A stretch of DNA of 64,000 nucleotides from Micromussa lordhowensis (taxonomy: Eukaryota; Cnidaria; Anthozoa; Scleractinia; Lobophylliidae). The stretch is from NCBI GenBank assembly GCA_964020085.1, contig CAXHUQ010000250.1:93701-157700 (forward strand), given 5' to 3'. Below are positions 56,127-64,000 of the stretch, piece after piece (position 1 is the first letter of the stretch; each line of letters begins with the position of its first letter). The translations under genes were made by a program, and so were the position numbers. Under the pieces are notes generated by a model. The model saw only the letters and a list, made by a program, of their open reading frames with translations, ran no database searches and was not told the origin of the DNA.

Positions 56127-56672
56127 CTATTGTTTATTGCTTCGTAGTCTTGTCACCAAGGGTGTTCTTGGCTTGTAACGACGTTTTCCAGTTTTACGCT
56201 TGGAATCTGGGGGCGTTTCCATCATTATTGCATGTGCTGAGTCCTCAGGCAAAATGGGAGAAGGTGTTTCACTTCTAACGGGAATTTTTGACTGTTTAGT
56301 CGTTACTGGCGTCGTAGGTAATTTTCTCGGTGTAACTCTTTTTGTAGACTTAACGTAAGATGTCGTGGAAAGATTATTAACGTCGGGAGTTTTCTCTGTG
56401 GGAGGCGCTGGCTCTGCCTTGGGTAAAACCACAGCTGGTTTTACGGCTACTTCACTTTTCATTTGTTTTGTTAATCCTTGGTACCTCTGCAGAAGTTGAT
56501 CCAGCAATAAGACTTTTTGATCTTCTGGGAAGGAGGAGTCCATGATTTGCTTCATGTCTTGATCTAAACGTGTCAAAGTCGTGAGTTGAGCGGGAGCCGT
56601 CAGGCGATGTTCTGTTTCAATACTTTGCATTAAATGTTCAGGTATCATCACCATCTTTTGTGCGTGCTTCAT
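56127..56672 (-). CDS. Polinton conserved ORF, 181 aa
   Basis: It begins MKHAQKMVMIPEHLMQSI, then a helical segment with LDQLLQRYQGL, then a long Pro/Lys/Thr-rich tail ending GKRRYKPRTPL. The KMVxIPEE-type start and QRY helix are common in Polinton ORFs beside the next gene. Function is unknown; a virion or assembly role is plausible. Its ATG overlaps the stop of the upstream gene by 4 nt (ATGA), so the two are probably translated from one transcript. Confidence 0.6.
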   Translation of the reverse strand: MKHAQKMVMIPEHLMQSIETEHRLTAPAQLTTLTRLDQDMKQIMDSSFPEDQKVLLLDQLLQRYQGLTKQMKSEVAVKPAVVLPKAEPAPPTEKTPDVNNLSTTSYVKSTKRVTPRKLPTTPVTTKQSKIPVRSETPSPILPEDSAHAIMMETPPDSKRKTGKRRYKPRTPLVTRLRSNKQ

Positions 56673-57133
56673 TTGAAAACCTTTCCTAATAAATCGATGG
56701 CAAGGGGGGCAATTAAAGAGGCGAGAGCCGGTAAAAATCCTCCCTTTTGATTGAGCACTTGCTTTTTCTTCTTAAGACTTGGTTTCTTGCGTGTTAGATA
56801 GAGGAGCTTTGACTTGTGTGGCTTCAACCGTTTAAATGATGGAGTAGGTATCAACATGTTCCCTTTAAGAAGATTTAGAGCGATCTCGCCAATGGCTTCC
56901 ATTTGTCCCTTGTTAGCATGCGCTATCATGTCTTTTCGTTGTTTTCCAGTGCTTTTAAAACAGGTGCAAAGGAAAGGTAAATGCTGATTGACTTTTGAAT
57001 GTTTGGGAATTTTTAGACGCCTCTTTGATACCCCTTTCAATTCAGTAGAAGTACCAGAACGCCAGACCATATTACCACCACGTTGATTTTTTCTGAGACG
57101 TTTCGTTGTACGGTGTGACTTGTGTGAAGTCAT
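56669..57133 (-). CDS. Polinton basic ORF with QKGGFLP motif
   Basis: ATG 57133 lies 4 nt after the ATPase stop and is preferred over upstream in-frame starts. The protein is strongly basic. It has the helix IAHANKGQMEAIGEIALNLL, a Lys-rich segment and a hydrophobic end with NQKGGFLPALASLIAPLAI. I have seen this QKGGFLP ending in many Polinton ORFs. The C-terminal hydrophobic helix may insert in a membrane. Role unknown. Confidence 0.6.
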   Translation of the reverse strand: MTSHKSHRTTKRLRKNQRGGNMVWRSGTSTELKGVSKRRLKIPKHSKVNQHLPFLCTCFKSTGKQRKDMIAHANKGQMEAIGEIALNLLKGNMLIPTPSFKRLKPHKSKLLYLTRKKPSLKKKKQVLNQKGGFLPALASLIAPLAIDLLGKVFK

Positions 57134-57137
57134 GATG

Positions 57138-57815
57138 TTAAGTGAAATCAACTGGTAGTGGTTCATCTGTTTTATGGGTTTTCTTGTCCACGTAAATCAC
57201 AGGATAAGAATGCGATCCAGATAATATATTGGTTCGTAGTCGTTGAATGTTTGGTGTACGAGGATGTAAATCCATAACGAGGTACCCAAAGGGTTTTGAC
57301 GTAGCATCTTGAAAGCTTTCCCATACGTAAGGAACTCTTCCTGCAAATGCTTGCTGCGCCAATGTCCGAAATCCTAGGGTATCGCGTGGGTTGTTAAATG
57401 TGATGACGTAATGCGCATTCAAAGAGATACTTCGAGAAAACTTTCCCGGTGGAAAGAGGTTTTGGGTCAAATAGATGCAAGTCACATCGCAGTGGTGTGA
57501 CACTTTTGTGAACAGATCAAGGATACGCTCGTCATCGCTACAGTTCCGCATTAAGTCATCGAGTATTAGTATTCCCGGGCGACAACTGGGAGGAAATAGA
57601 GCGGGAATGTCTTCAGGAATACCCTCTACAAATGTCACCCGTGGTGCCATATCCTTAAAGCATTCTTGCCATTGTCCATAGCAATACACGATTTTACGAA
57701 TGGGTCGTTCAAATAAAGAATCTGCTTGTTGAAGTAACTGTCTTGTAAACGTTGTCTTTCCACACTGACTTGGGCCAGCTATTATAATACTGCTTGGGCA
57801 TTTGAATTGACTCAT
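57138..57815 (-). CDS. Polinton packaging ATPase (FtsK/HerA type)
   Basis: ATG 57815 fits a TATA-like box 54 nt upstream; earlier in-frame starts are non-ATG. The 225-residue protein shows Walker A IIAGPSQCGKTTF and Walker B GILILDDLM, followed by TCIYLTQNLFPP, the sensor-like segment of the viral A32 family. The A32 group of FtsK/HerA ATPases pumps DNA into capsids. The frame is intact. It follows the protease gene and heads a three-gene cluster. Confidence 0.85.
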   Translation of the reverse strand: MSQFKCPSSIIIAGPSQCGKTTFTRQLLQQADSLFERPIRKIVYCYGQWQECFKDMAPRVTFVEGIPEDIPALFPPSCRPGILILDDLMRNCSDDERILDLFTKVSHHCDVTCIYLTQNLFPPGKFSRSISLNAHYVITFNNPRDTLGFRTLAQQAFAGRVPYVWESFQDATSKPFGYLVMDLHPRTPNIQRLRTNILSGSHSYPVIYVDKKTHKTDEPLPVDFT

Positions 57816-57868
57816 GTTGTCGCAACAGAATGCAGACTGGTTATGAAAGGTTTTAAAGGCAAACACTC

Positions 57869-57876
57869 TTTAAATA
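57869..57876 (-). promoter_or_regulatory. TATA-like box of the ATPase unit
   Basis: TATTTAAA on the minus strand (ggtatttaaagag), 54 nt before ATG 57815. Confidence 0.5.
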
Positions 57877-57913
57877 CCTATCAATGACGCACAAACATTT
57901 TCTAACTTTAATG

Positions 57914-58447
57914 TTACTTTATTGATTGCTTGCGCCAACATTGAAAAGATTTACAAACTTGTTCTTCTCTTTGAAAGCGAGTGCTAACACTGGTAATAGA
58001 TTGAACATAACTGTGTATAAATTGTGCGACTTGTGCATCGTTCCACTGTGAGTCGTATCGCTTAAACTTAGCTTGAATAGTGTTCAGATCTACATTTCGT
58101 GCTCGATGAAGCAAGTAAAATAAGCAATAGTCTCCGCAGACATCCGACGTTAGACCTTATAGTGGTTTGTCGTTGAAGTACGTAGATTCTCGAAGTACGT
58201 ATTCATCCATGTCATAGGTATCAGGAGGAAATCCGTAGCTATCAAAGAATTCACTTTCGTCAGACGTGACAAAATACATTGCAGTCCAATGCGTTCCGGG
58301 TTGATCGTGAGGGTCGGTATTTGCAATCAGAGCTGAAGGATACTCGTTTACGATTGGCAACTTGTCACTGGGAAATACACCTCTCATGACGGATGCTAGG
58401 ATAGGATCATGTAATGAAACTTGCCATAATTCTTGAGTCGTATGCAT
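57914..58447 (-). pseudogene. Polinton adenain-like cysteine protease, one nonsense codon
   Basis: From ATG 58447, 2 nt after the capsid stop, the frame has GTHWTAMYF (His), EFFDSYGFPP (Asp) and, past an in-frame TAA at 58157-58159, CGDYCLFYLL (Cys). That is the His-Asp/Glu-Cys order of adenovirus-type (C5/C48) proteases, which mature virion proteins. The length of about 178 codons is near the usual size. The stop removes the catalytic Cys. Confidence 0.85.
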
Positions 58448-58449
58448 CT

Positions 58450-59778
58450 TCAAGCGCCTTGAGACAAATCGTACACCACCCTCCTGTTACGGTCAATCTC
58501 CAAATGATTTTGGAACTCCACGTAAACAATTAAATTGAGAACTGTTGGTGTAGGGTTGCCAAATTTAAGATACAGGTTGACGTTGCCACTACGATGAGGA
58601 ATCAAGTGGTCCGGATGACCACTCCCTGCTGGTGTCGTGTCCAGGCGAATCAACCCGTATCCACCTTCCCAATCTTCCCTATCAATGTCTATACCGTGAC
58701 CACAGTTCATATCCCCACTACCTGAGAAGAGGGTGTTGAATCCATCAATTTTCTTACCACCGGTCAAGTCGATGACCTAGTAAGGGATTTCTTCACCATT
58801 GACGGTCACTCGTACAGCATTTAGATCAAACAGCTGGAAGTTGAAAGGATTTCTTGTCAGACTGCCATTGTAAGCATCGTTTCGCACCATTCCAAATATG
58901 ATGCACTGAGGAATAAGGCCATTGAATAGATCCGTCTCTGTGTGATTCAGTACGCCACTAGGGATGATCCTGGCGTATGTTGGGGTCCTTGTTAGGGTGT
59001 AAATTGCAGGCAGCGCTTTTTGTCCCGTGCGACCTTGCATAATACTAACATGCTCCAGTTTAGTGCTGTCTGCCACTCATACCGTGCAGACTCTGAGAGT
59101 GCTTGACATTATTTTTAACTTGCAATCATTGGCTTCTTCTCCAGACATCAAAACAAACTCGTTACTGTTTAGATCAACCTTGATCTTGATTTCTATGTTG
59201 TCCAACAGTAGCTTATTAGTGTTAAACAAATCGCAGAGGGGTACTCCAACCAATCCTACTTCAGCACTTCCGTCAGTAAAGGAACCTCTCTTCATGAGCC
59301 CCCAGTTATTTTCGGAAGTATTGTCCACTTCATCCATGTGTCCTGCAGTGTCTTTGTAGTACAGTGCTTTGGTCAAATAAGATTTCTTGGCCTGTTCAGT
59401 AAAATTAAGCAAGGTCTTGAAGTATGCATTGTAGGCTTGAGTGTCGGATTGCTCTGTGACGAGAGTTTCATTCAACTTGATGGTGAACTGCTTGATGAGA
59501 GAATGAAGGGCATTGTTAATTAAAGTATACTTCTTTCCAGGCGCGATGTCTCCTCCATTATTTTTGGTGATCTTTATCACTAGTCTCAACTCCGTTTTGT
59601 TGATGTCGATGTAATCTGATAGAGGCTTGATGACAAATTCAATAGGGTTGGTTCCACTTTGAACAGGTTCATAATCAACCCATTTACTTTTCACAATAGA
59701 AACATCTGTGACAGGTACTTGGAACAACTGTAAGCTCGAGTTTTCACCGGGAACAGAGAGCGGATGTGCTGAAGCCAT
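58450..59778 (-). pseudogene. Polinton major capsid protein, two nonsense codons
   Basis: A single 443-codon frame from ATG 59778 is broken by TGA at 59077-59079 and TAG at 58777-58779. The N-terminal part (YEPVQSGTNPIEFVI, SDYIDINKTELRLVI) and the Gly-rich C-terminal part fit double-jelly-roll capsid proteins of the F54H12.2-like group annotated in many invertebrates. Length matches an intact protein of this family. It starts 2 nt after the minor virion protein stop. Confidence 0.85.
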
Positions 59779-59780
59779 AT

Positions 59781-60254
59781 TCAGTCAAAAATCGTCTTGA
59801 ACTTTGCGGTTGATGTTCTTCGTTTCTTGGTCTGACGTGAACTGACTGGAACAGCTTTCCGCTTGCGTTTAACTACTTTTCTCCCACGGCCTTGTTGCGT
59901 AATGTCCTTAAGGGCGCCTGTCAGGAAACTTTTACCCGCAGCCTTTGCTCTCGATTTGGCAGCTTTTCTTACAGGCTGACCATTGAGAACATCTTGAGCA
60001 ATTTGCATACCCGTGTCCAATCCTGTATTGAGCATTCGTTTTCCCACTTTCTTGACTGTTGTTTTGAGAAAGGGTGTAGCTGTGCGAAAGAGCGAACGAA
60101 ACATTCCACCCAGCCCATTGCCTCCTTGACCGTAAGGATGTGTTCCTCCAAATATACTGATGTCTCCTTTACCTCGTTGGGAAAACGGTATCACTTGCCG
60201 ATGGTATGGGTAAAACTGATGATTCATCGGTAGAATCCTTTTATAGAATTGCAC
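59781..60254 (-). CDS. Polinton basic minor virion protein
   Basis: Intact, 157 codons from 60254 (a second ATG at 60227 is possible). It shows FGGTHPYGQGGNGLGGMFRS, an amphipathic helix (TATPFLKTTVKKVGKRML) and a very basic tail with KRKRKAVPVSSRQTKKRR. Adenovirus-type pVI/pX proteins combine such a Gly-rich, membrane-active helix with a basic DNA-binding end. It overlaps the end of the upstream gene by 14 nt. Confidence 0.6.
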   Translation of the reverse strand: MQFYKRILPMNHQFYPYHRQVIPFSQRGKGDISIFGGTHPYGQGGNGLGGMFRSLFRTATPFLKTTVKKVGKRMLNTGLDTGMQIAQDVLNGQPVRKAAKSRAKAAGKSFLTGALKDITQQGRGRKVVKRKRKAVPVSSRQTKKRRTSTAKFKTIFD

Positions 60255-61104
60255 GACGTCGGAAATGTAATGTTACTCGCACAACACCAGACGCAAATGA
60301 TATCAACTGACCAGTGTCACCCCTTATATTGATCTCCAGTGCAGAAAAGATCGAGGTACGGAGACGATGATAGGTAGGTATTTTGATCTCTTCTGCGATC
60401 ATGTCACCAGGTTGACCTCGTGGTACTATTGTTCTCAGTAAGTTGGCTTGTACGTCCCCCACCACTAAAGACTCAATGAGGTCGGAATAGATGTATATGG
60501 ACTGGAACGAATGACGACTTAGCATACCCCATACCAATTCATCATTTCGTCTCATGGTGATGGTAGTTGCTTTCAGGGTCACGCTCTGATCCTCATTCAG
60601 CTGTACAGTAGTAGGATCAGTGATCGAGTAAAGGACCGGTACACGATCCTCATGGTTCAGGTACCCTAACGCTCTAGCTAGATTCTTGGGTAATTTTACT
60701 TGAAATCCTGGAGGTAGAGTAAACTCATAGTAATGTCCAGCTTTTGGATTGATGTAAAAACATTCGTCTCCTCCTATACAGTGGATCGTTTTCCTACTTT
60801 TACGATGAATGTCCCGAAACACACTATGAAGTCCGGTCACCATACCCTTGACTAAATCCTCAAGTCTCTGGTAAATCGGTAACTTCCACGATGAATCACC
60901 GCGATAGCTTAGCAGGTACGACACTTGATTCCGTTGGACATTTTGCCATGTATGCGGGTAGACAATGTGTGTCATCGCGACTTCCCAGTCCTCACTCAAA
61001 TGCAGTTGATTGGGAAGCTGCATTTTAAAACTGGCAGCTTTATTTTCGGGATGCTGTTTAGTACTCGCATCACTGGTTACCACAATATGAAAACTATTGC
61101 TCAT
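60241..61104 (-). CDS. Polinton structural-type protein, paralogue 2
   Basis: 287 codons, intact. It begins with a strand-rich segment holding KAASFKMQLP and SEDWEVAMTHIVYPHTW, and ends VVRVTLHFRRRAIL. The same landmarks occur in the upstream gene, so the two arose by duplication. I have seen this pattern next to capsid genes in cnidarian Polintons; a penton-like or spike role is plausible but unproven. Its ATG overlaps the previous stop by 4 nt. Confidence 0.6.
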   Translation of the reverse strand: MSNSFHIVVTSDASTKQHPENKAASFKMQLPNQLHLSEDWEVAMTHIVYPHTWQNVQRNQVSYLLSYRGDSSWKLPIYQRLEDLVKGMVTGLHSVFRDIHRKSRKTIHCIGGDECFYINPKAGHYYEFTLPPGFQVKLPKNLARALGYLNHEDRVPVLYSITDPTTVQLNEDQSVTLKATTITMRRNDELVWGMLSRHSFQSIYIYSDLIESLVVGDVQANLLRTIVPRGQPGDMIAEEIKIPTYHRLRTSIFSALEINIRGDTGQLISFASGVVRVTLHFRRRAIL

Positions 61105-61955
61105 CTTACACGTCGTCTAAAGTGCAGTGTAACGTTTACGGTTCCACCTTGTAATGAAAGTAACTGTCCACAACCGCTTGTTAAGTAGATGTCAATAGTC
61201 TGGAATGTTTTGGCTCTTAATGGAAAGTAATGAACCCGTCCTGGTTCTTCCATCAACGTCTCTCGGAACAGACCGTGCGGCACCATTTCATGTAACAGTT
61301 GCAAACGTTTTTCACCCACTTGACGTGGCTCTATCAGACTAGTTAGCACTTGCACTACTTTATGTCTGCAGTGACAGAGCGAAACTCCCGAGGGTATAAG
61401 GAAAGTGCCAGAAAAGGTGAACGATGATCGACGAGGCAGTACACACCATTGATACTCTGAGCCAGGAATAGCTCTCACGGAGGAATGAATTTTTAACTCA
61501 CACAGGGCACTTTGTCGTATTTTATTCTCACTGGTTATCCATCCTAGACCTTGAGCAACTGGTGTTGCGACCATGACCCAAACATTGTGAGTTGTGATAG
61601 TAACGTTCCATTCGTCATCCACACTAACTTTAAAGTACTGGGGATTCATACTCCTCAGCATTCCTTCTACAATGTCCAAGGCTGTTTGATATCTTCCTAC
61701 AGGTAAGGTCACTGGGTATACTTTTTGGGTACCAAATTTTCTGAAGAGAAGATGTGGATGATCACATTCTTGAGGCACTTCAAACCAGGAAAACGGATAA
61801 ATTACATGATGAAGTCCAACCTCCCAATCTTCTTCATCTTTTAAATGGATCTGTCGAGGTAACGCTACGCGGTAAAATGATTCATTATTGGTTGGGAACA
61901 AATTGCTGTTGGCATTACTTGGTAGTATTACGTAAAAGTCATCATCTTGAATCAT
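61101..61955 (-). CDS. Polinton structural-type protein, paralogue 1
   Basis: 284 codons, intact, starting MIQDDDFYVILPSNANSN. It has ESFYRVALPRQIHL, EEDWEVGLHHVIYPFSW and the end GTVNVTLHFRRRVR. It is related to the next gene along its whole length but clearly diverged. Its ATG overlaps the integrase stop by 4 nt and its stop overlaps the next ATG by 4 nt. Confidence 0.6.
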   Translation of the reverse strand: MIQDDDFYVILPSNANSNLFPTNNESFYRVALPRQIHLKDEEDWEVGLHHVIYPFSWFEVPQECDHPHLLFRKFGTQKVYPVTLPVGRYQTALDIVEGMLRSMNPQYFKVSVDDEWNVTITTHNVWVMVATPVAQGLGWITSENKIRQSALCELKIHSSVRAIPGSEYQWCVLPRRSSFTFSGTFLIPSGVSLCHCRHKVVQVLTSLIEPRQVGEKRLQLLHEMVPHGLFRETLMEEPGRVHYFPLRAKTFQTIDIYLTSGCGQLLSLQGGTVNVTLHFRRRVR

Positions 61956-63085
61956 GGTCGTTGAAGGGAAACCAATTGACTAGCTGGCAACCAGCTATCG
62001 TATGATTTCGGCCAGCCTTTCCAATGCACTAGCACTTCTTTCTTTTTTCCTTTTCCTCTGCTTTTCAGAATTTTCTCAATGCGGAACAGATGATTGGATT
62101 TCTCGACTACTCTCTGTAACTCGGTTTCATAAAATGTTCCTTGAATCAAGTCACCGTTTGCCTCCTTCAAGCGATACACGGGTGGATTTCGTGGTAGCCT
62201 CTGTGCAATTGTAAAGGTTTCTTCGGTCCAAGACGGTAGGTATCCTTTCTCAAAGACTTTCTTGTACTTACTGATCTTGACTTGATCACCCACGTTGAAT
62301 TTATACTTTTTGGATGGAGTCTGCTTGCTATACAAGGTTCTCCATGCGTCTTGAGCATTAAAAACAGTCACATCGGCGGGTTTCATTTTTATGCTCCGAT
62401 GTACGCTCTGATTGTAGTTATCATTGACCAAACTATCGAGCTTGTCTAAGTAATGGTAGGAACTGCTGGTGGTAAACATCCTCCACATTAGCTGCTTTAA
62501 AGTTCGGTTAAATCTCTCTACGATTTGGGCTTTTGTCTCGTTGTACGTTACAAAGTGACGGATACCATGCTTCTTGAGAAATGTTTGGAATGTTTTATTT
62601 TTGAACTCAGTGCCTGCATCAGATTGTAACACTTCAGGTTTTCGGCCTTGTTTAAATATTTTTGTAAAGGCGGCAACCAATGCAGATCCTGTTTTTGTTT
62701 TTATGGCCACTGCCCATGCATGCTTGGATAGAACATCTATACATGTGAGTATGTACTTACGTCCACGATTCCATCGGCTCAGACTTGTTAAATCGCAAAG
62801 ATCACACTGCCACTGTTCGTCTAGACCGTTGACAAGCACTTTGTTACGAGGAAACGTTTTGCGGGCTGGTTTATGAAGGGTGTAGCCAGGTTGTTGCTGT
62901 AACCAGTGAATTACTTCTGATCGTTTTAGTCCATAGTGATGCGCTGCTCGATATAACTTTTCTACTCCACCCAAAGCCAAAGGACGGTCCCGTTCATAGT
63001 ACAGTTTCTCTAAAAGTTGATGGATTTTCTTGTGAGGATTCTTCTCGCTCAGGGTCTTGTCGTTCTTCTTCTTCGTCACAGGCAT
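61952..63085 (-). CDS. Polinton integrase with chromodomain
   Basis: ATG 63085 gives 377 residues. The core shows QWQCDLCDLTSLS (Asp), VLQSDAGTEF (Asp) and AQIVERFNRTLKQL (Glu). After an SH3-like KYKFNVGDQVKIS stretch, the C-terminal chromodomain reads FRIEKILKSRG, VLVHWKGWPKSYDSWLP. Polinton integrases insert the element's DNA with a 6-bp duplication, and the chromodomain may steer insertion to marked chromatin. The frame is intact. Confidence 0.92.
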   Translation of the reverse strand: MPVTKKKNDKTLSEKNPHKKIHQLLEKLYYERDRPLALGGVEKLYRAAHHYGLKRSEVIHWLQQQPGYTLHKPARKTFPRNKVLVNGLDEQWQCDLCDLTSLSRWNRGRKYILTCIDVLSKHAWAVAIKTKTGSALVAAFTKIFKQGRKPEVLQSDAGTEFKNKTFQTFLKKHGIRHFVTYNETKAQIVERFNRTLKQLMWRMFTTSSSYHYLDKLDSLVNDNYNQSVHRSIKMKPADVTVFNAQDAWRTLYSKQTPSKKYKFNVGDQVKISKYKKVFEKGYLPSWTEETFTIAQRLPRNPPVYRLKEANGDLIQGTFYETELQRVVEKSNHLFRIEKILKSRGKGKKKEVLVHWKGWPKSYDSWLPASQLVSLQRP

Positions 63086-63209
63086 CGCTGTAATCGATGT
63101 GCACTTGACTATCGCAACAGACAACTAAACAACACATCCTCTGACACATTTCTTTAAACGATAAGTTAGGAACAGGCGTCTGACACAACCGACTTGTGAA
63201 GTTGCCCAT
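62994..63209 (-). CDS. Small Cys-rich, possibly myristoylated ORF
   Basis: 71 residues begin MGNFTSRL, a good N-myristoylation signal (Gly2, Ser6), and continue with CQRMCCLVVCCDSQ, which could be palmitoylated or bind metal. An acidic tail DACDEEEERQDPEREE follows. A TATA box lies about 42 nt upstream. It overlaps the integrase start in another frame. A membrane-associated accessory role is inferred from the acylation motifs only. Confidence 0.45.
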   Translation of the reverse strand: MGNFTSRLCQTPVPNLSFKEMCQRMCCLVVCCDSQVHIDYSDACDEEEERQDPEREESSQENPSTFRETVL

Positions 63210-63240
63210 GGTTGTAGTGTAAATGATGACAAGATGTTTT

Positions 63241-63453
63241 TCACCACAAATTTATAACCTGTCCAAGCATCCACCAGGTAGAAGGATAATGGTCTGGATA
63301 AGCAGCATACAATACTTTGTGAAGTTCATATTGTTCACTAAGAGTCACGTTACAGTGTTCCATATAGGCATAAAAGTGTTCATATTGGTTGCAAGTTTGC
63401 AATGGTAAAGTTGTCAGCCTCCAACCTCCCCTTATAGCCAACCCTAACTTCAT
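63241..63453 (-). CDS. Small ORF, 70 aa
   Basis: It starts at an ATG between the polymerase stop and the Cys-rich ORF. Aromatic and His-rich (QYEHFYAYMEHC, YAAYPDHYPSTWW). No family recognised. Confidence 0.35.
   Translation of the reverse strand: MKLGLAIRGGWRLTTLPLQTCNQYEHFYAYMEHCNVTLSEQYELHKVLYAAYPDHYPSTWWMLGQVINLW
63251..63257 (-). promoter_or_regulatory. TATA box upstream of the Cys-rich ORF and integrase cluster
   Basis: TTATAAA on the minus strand, about 42 nt before ATG 63209. Confidence 0.5.
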
Positions 63454-63468
63454 TCACTTTAAAAGAAT

Positions 63469-64000
63469 TCAGTGGTATCCATAGGGAATTGTATTGAAAC
63501 CATGTACAACCCGTTTATCATAAACTAGGTTGTATTTCTTTTTCAATTTGACTGTGTGTATTGTTTTTGTTTTCGCGTCACGTTTGATAAAGTGTGGACT
63601 TTCTAAGTAGATTGGCTCCCCATTTGGATTGCAGATTTGAGAACACATGGCTGCAAAGTTGAGGTTTTGAGATCCACGGTAGTTAAGAGTGAATCCTCTG
63701 ACTTTGCAGACGGTTTTGTCTGGTAAGAATAGTTCTTTGGCCCTCCAGAGACAAAAGTAGTGATGTAGTCATCCTCGTCAAGTTCGTTAGTGAGCTCTCC
63801 TAAATAGTCACCCAGAGGAGGATTCCATTCGTCAGGTTTACTTGTGTAGATTATAGAATCGGTATCGAAATACAGAACTCGTTGCTGAAGAAGTTCTAGG
63901 ACAGAGTAAAGTTTAAGTCTGGCATGGGCTGTTGTGAAAGCGGCAATCACCACATTGGTTTTGTCAGAGGTGGAAACAAATCCATCTCCTTGAGTGTAAT
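63469..64000 (-). pseudogene. Polinton protein-primed DNA polymerase B, 3' end
   Basis: The window holds only the C-terminal part. It shows FTTAHARLKLY and then VLYFDTDSIIY, motif C of family-B polymerases (YxDTDS). A one-base frame change near 63720, at an A-run, separates this from the rest. The tail frame ends at 63469-63471. The enzyme replicates the element with a protein primer. The exonuclease and earlier palm motifs lie outside the window. Confidence 0.88.

Larger units (their letters stand above)
55000..64000 (-). mobile_element. Polinton/Maverick (adintovirus-like) element, partial
   Basis: All genes are on the minus strand: polymerase B (3' end only, at the window edge), two small ORFs, integrase, two paralogous structural-type proteins, basic minor virion protein, major capsid protein, adenain-like protease, packaging ATPase and four accessory ORFs. 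This set defines Polintons, self-synthesising transposons that also encode a virion. The right end lies outside the window; the left TIR was not resolved. Stops in the capsid and protease genes and frameshifts in the polymerase and zinc-finger genes indicate a decayed endogenous copy. Confidence 0.93.

Noticed and set aside
20523..59079. Alternative genetic code to explain in-frame stops
   Set aside because: TAA, TAG and TGA all occur in frame and also end intact genes normally.

Overview
This window looks like accessory, transposon-dense DNA from an invertebrate animal, most likely an anthozoan cnidarian such as a coral or anemone. The reasons are AT-rich sequence, spliced exons with GT/AG junctions, a mix of BEL/Pao, L1/Tx1, Penelope, Harbinger, MULE, Tc1/mariner-like and Polinton elements, and protein families I associate with cnidarian repeats. 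The species call is inference. I see no convincing intact host housekeeping gene and no rRNA or free-standing tRNA gene.

Left third (1-24.6 kb). The window opens inside a terminal-inverted-repeat (TIR) element. Next come a BEN-domain gene on the minus strand that runs into a 0.52-kb tandem duplication, and a Harbinger unit (transposase exons on +, Myb-like partner on -). A nearly full-length L1/Tx1 LINE with a 15-bp target duplication splits the Harbinger unit. A 5'-truncated Penelope element carries a 350-bp inverted copy of its own 3' end and a 17-bp target duplication. A BEL/Pao retrotransposon (minus strand, many nonsense codons) abuts a HIRAN-like exon set.

Middle (24.6-50.3 kb). An EXO1/FEN1-like nuclease gene is broken so that its N-terminal exons lie on - and its C-terminal exons on +. 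From 27058 to 45031 the DNA is bounded by matching 27-bp TIRs with TA on both sides. Inside lie a zinc-binding ORF, a large minus-strand coding region (two RFX-like winged helices, Cys clusters, a transposase-like segment, a chromodomain and a Ulp1-like protease), three minisatellites, and two elements with 9-bp target duplications. This 18-kb block is the best candidate for an undescribed large DNA transposon, though it may be a composite. To its right, an integrase-like transposon gene has a 2.3-kb palindrome-rich TIR element in its intron.

Right (50.3-64 kb). A BEL gag remnant is interrupted by a tRNA-derived SINE and abuts a RecQ-like helicase fragment. From about 55 kb to the window end, the minus strand holds most of a Polinton/Maverick (adintovirus-like) element. 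It contains the DNA polymerase B 3' end, a chromodomain integrase, two paralogous putative structural proteins, a basic minor virion protein, a double-jelly-roll major capsid protein, an adenain-like protease, a packaging ATPase and accessory ORFs. Genes overlap by 4 nt or sit 2-4 nt apart, and TATA boxes mark at least four transcription units. Nonsense codons in the capsid and protease genes and frameshifts elsewhere show this copy is decayed.
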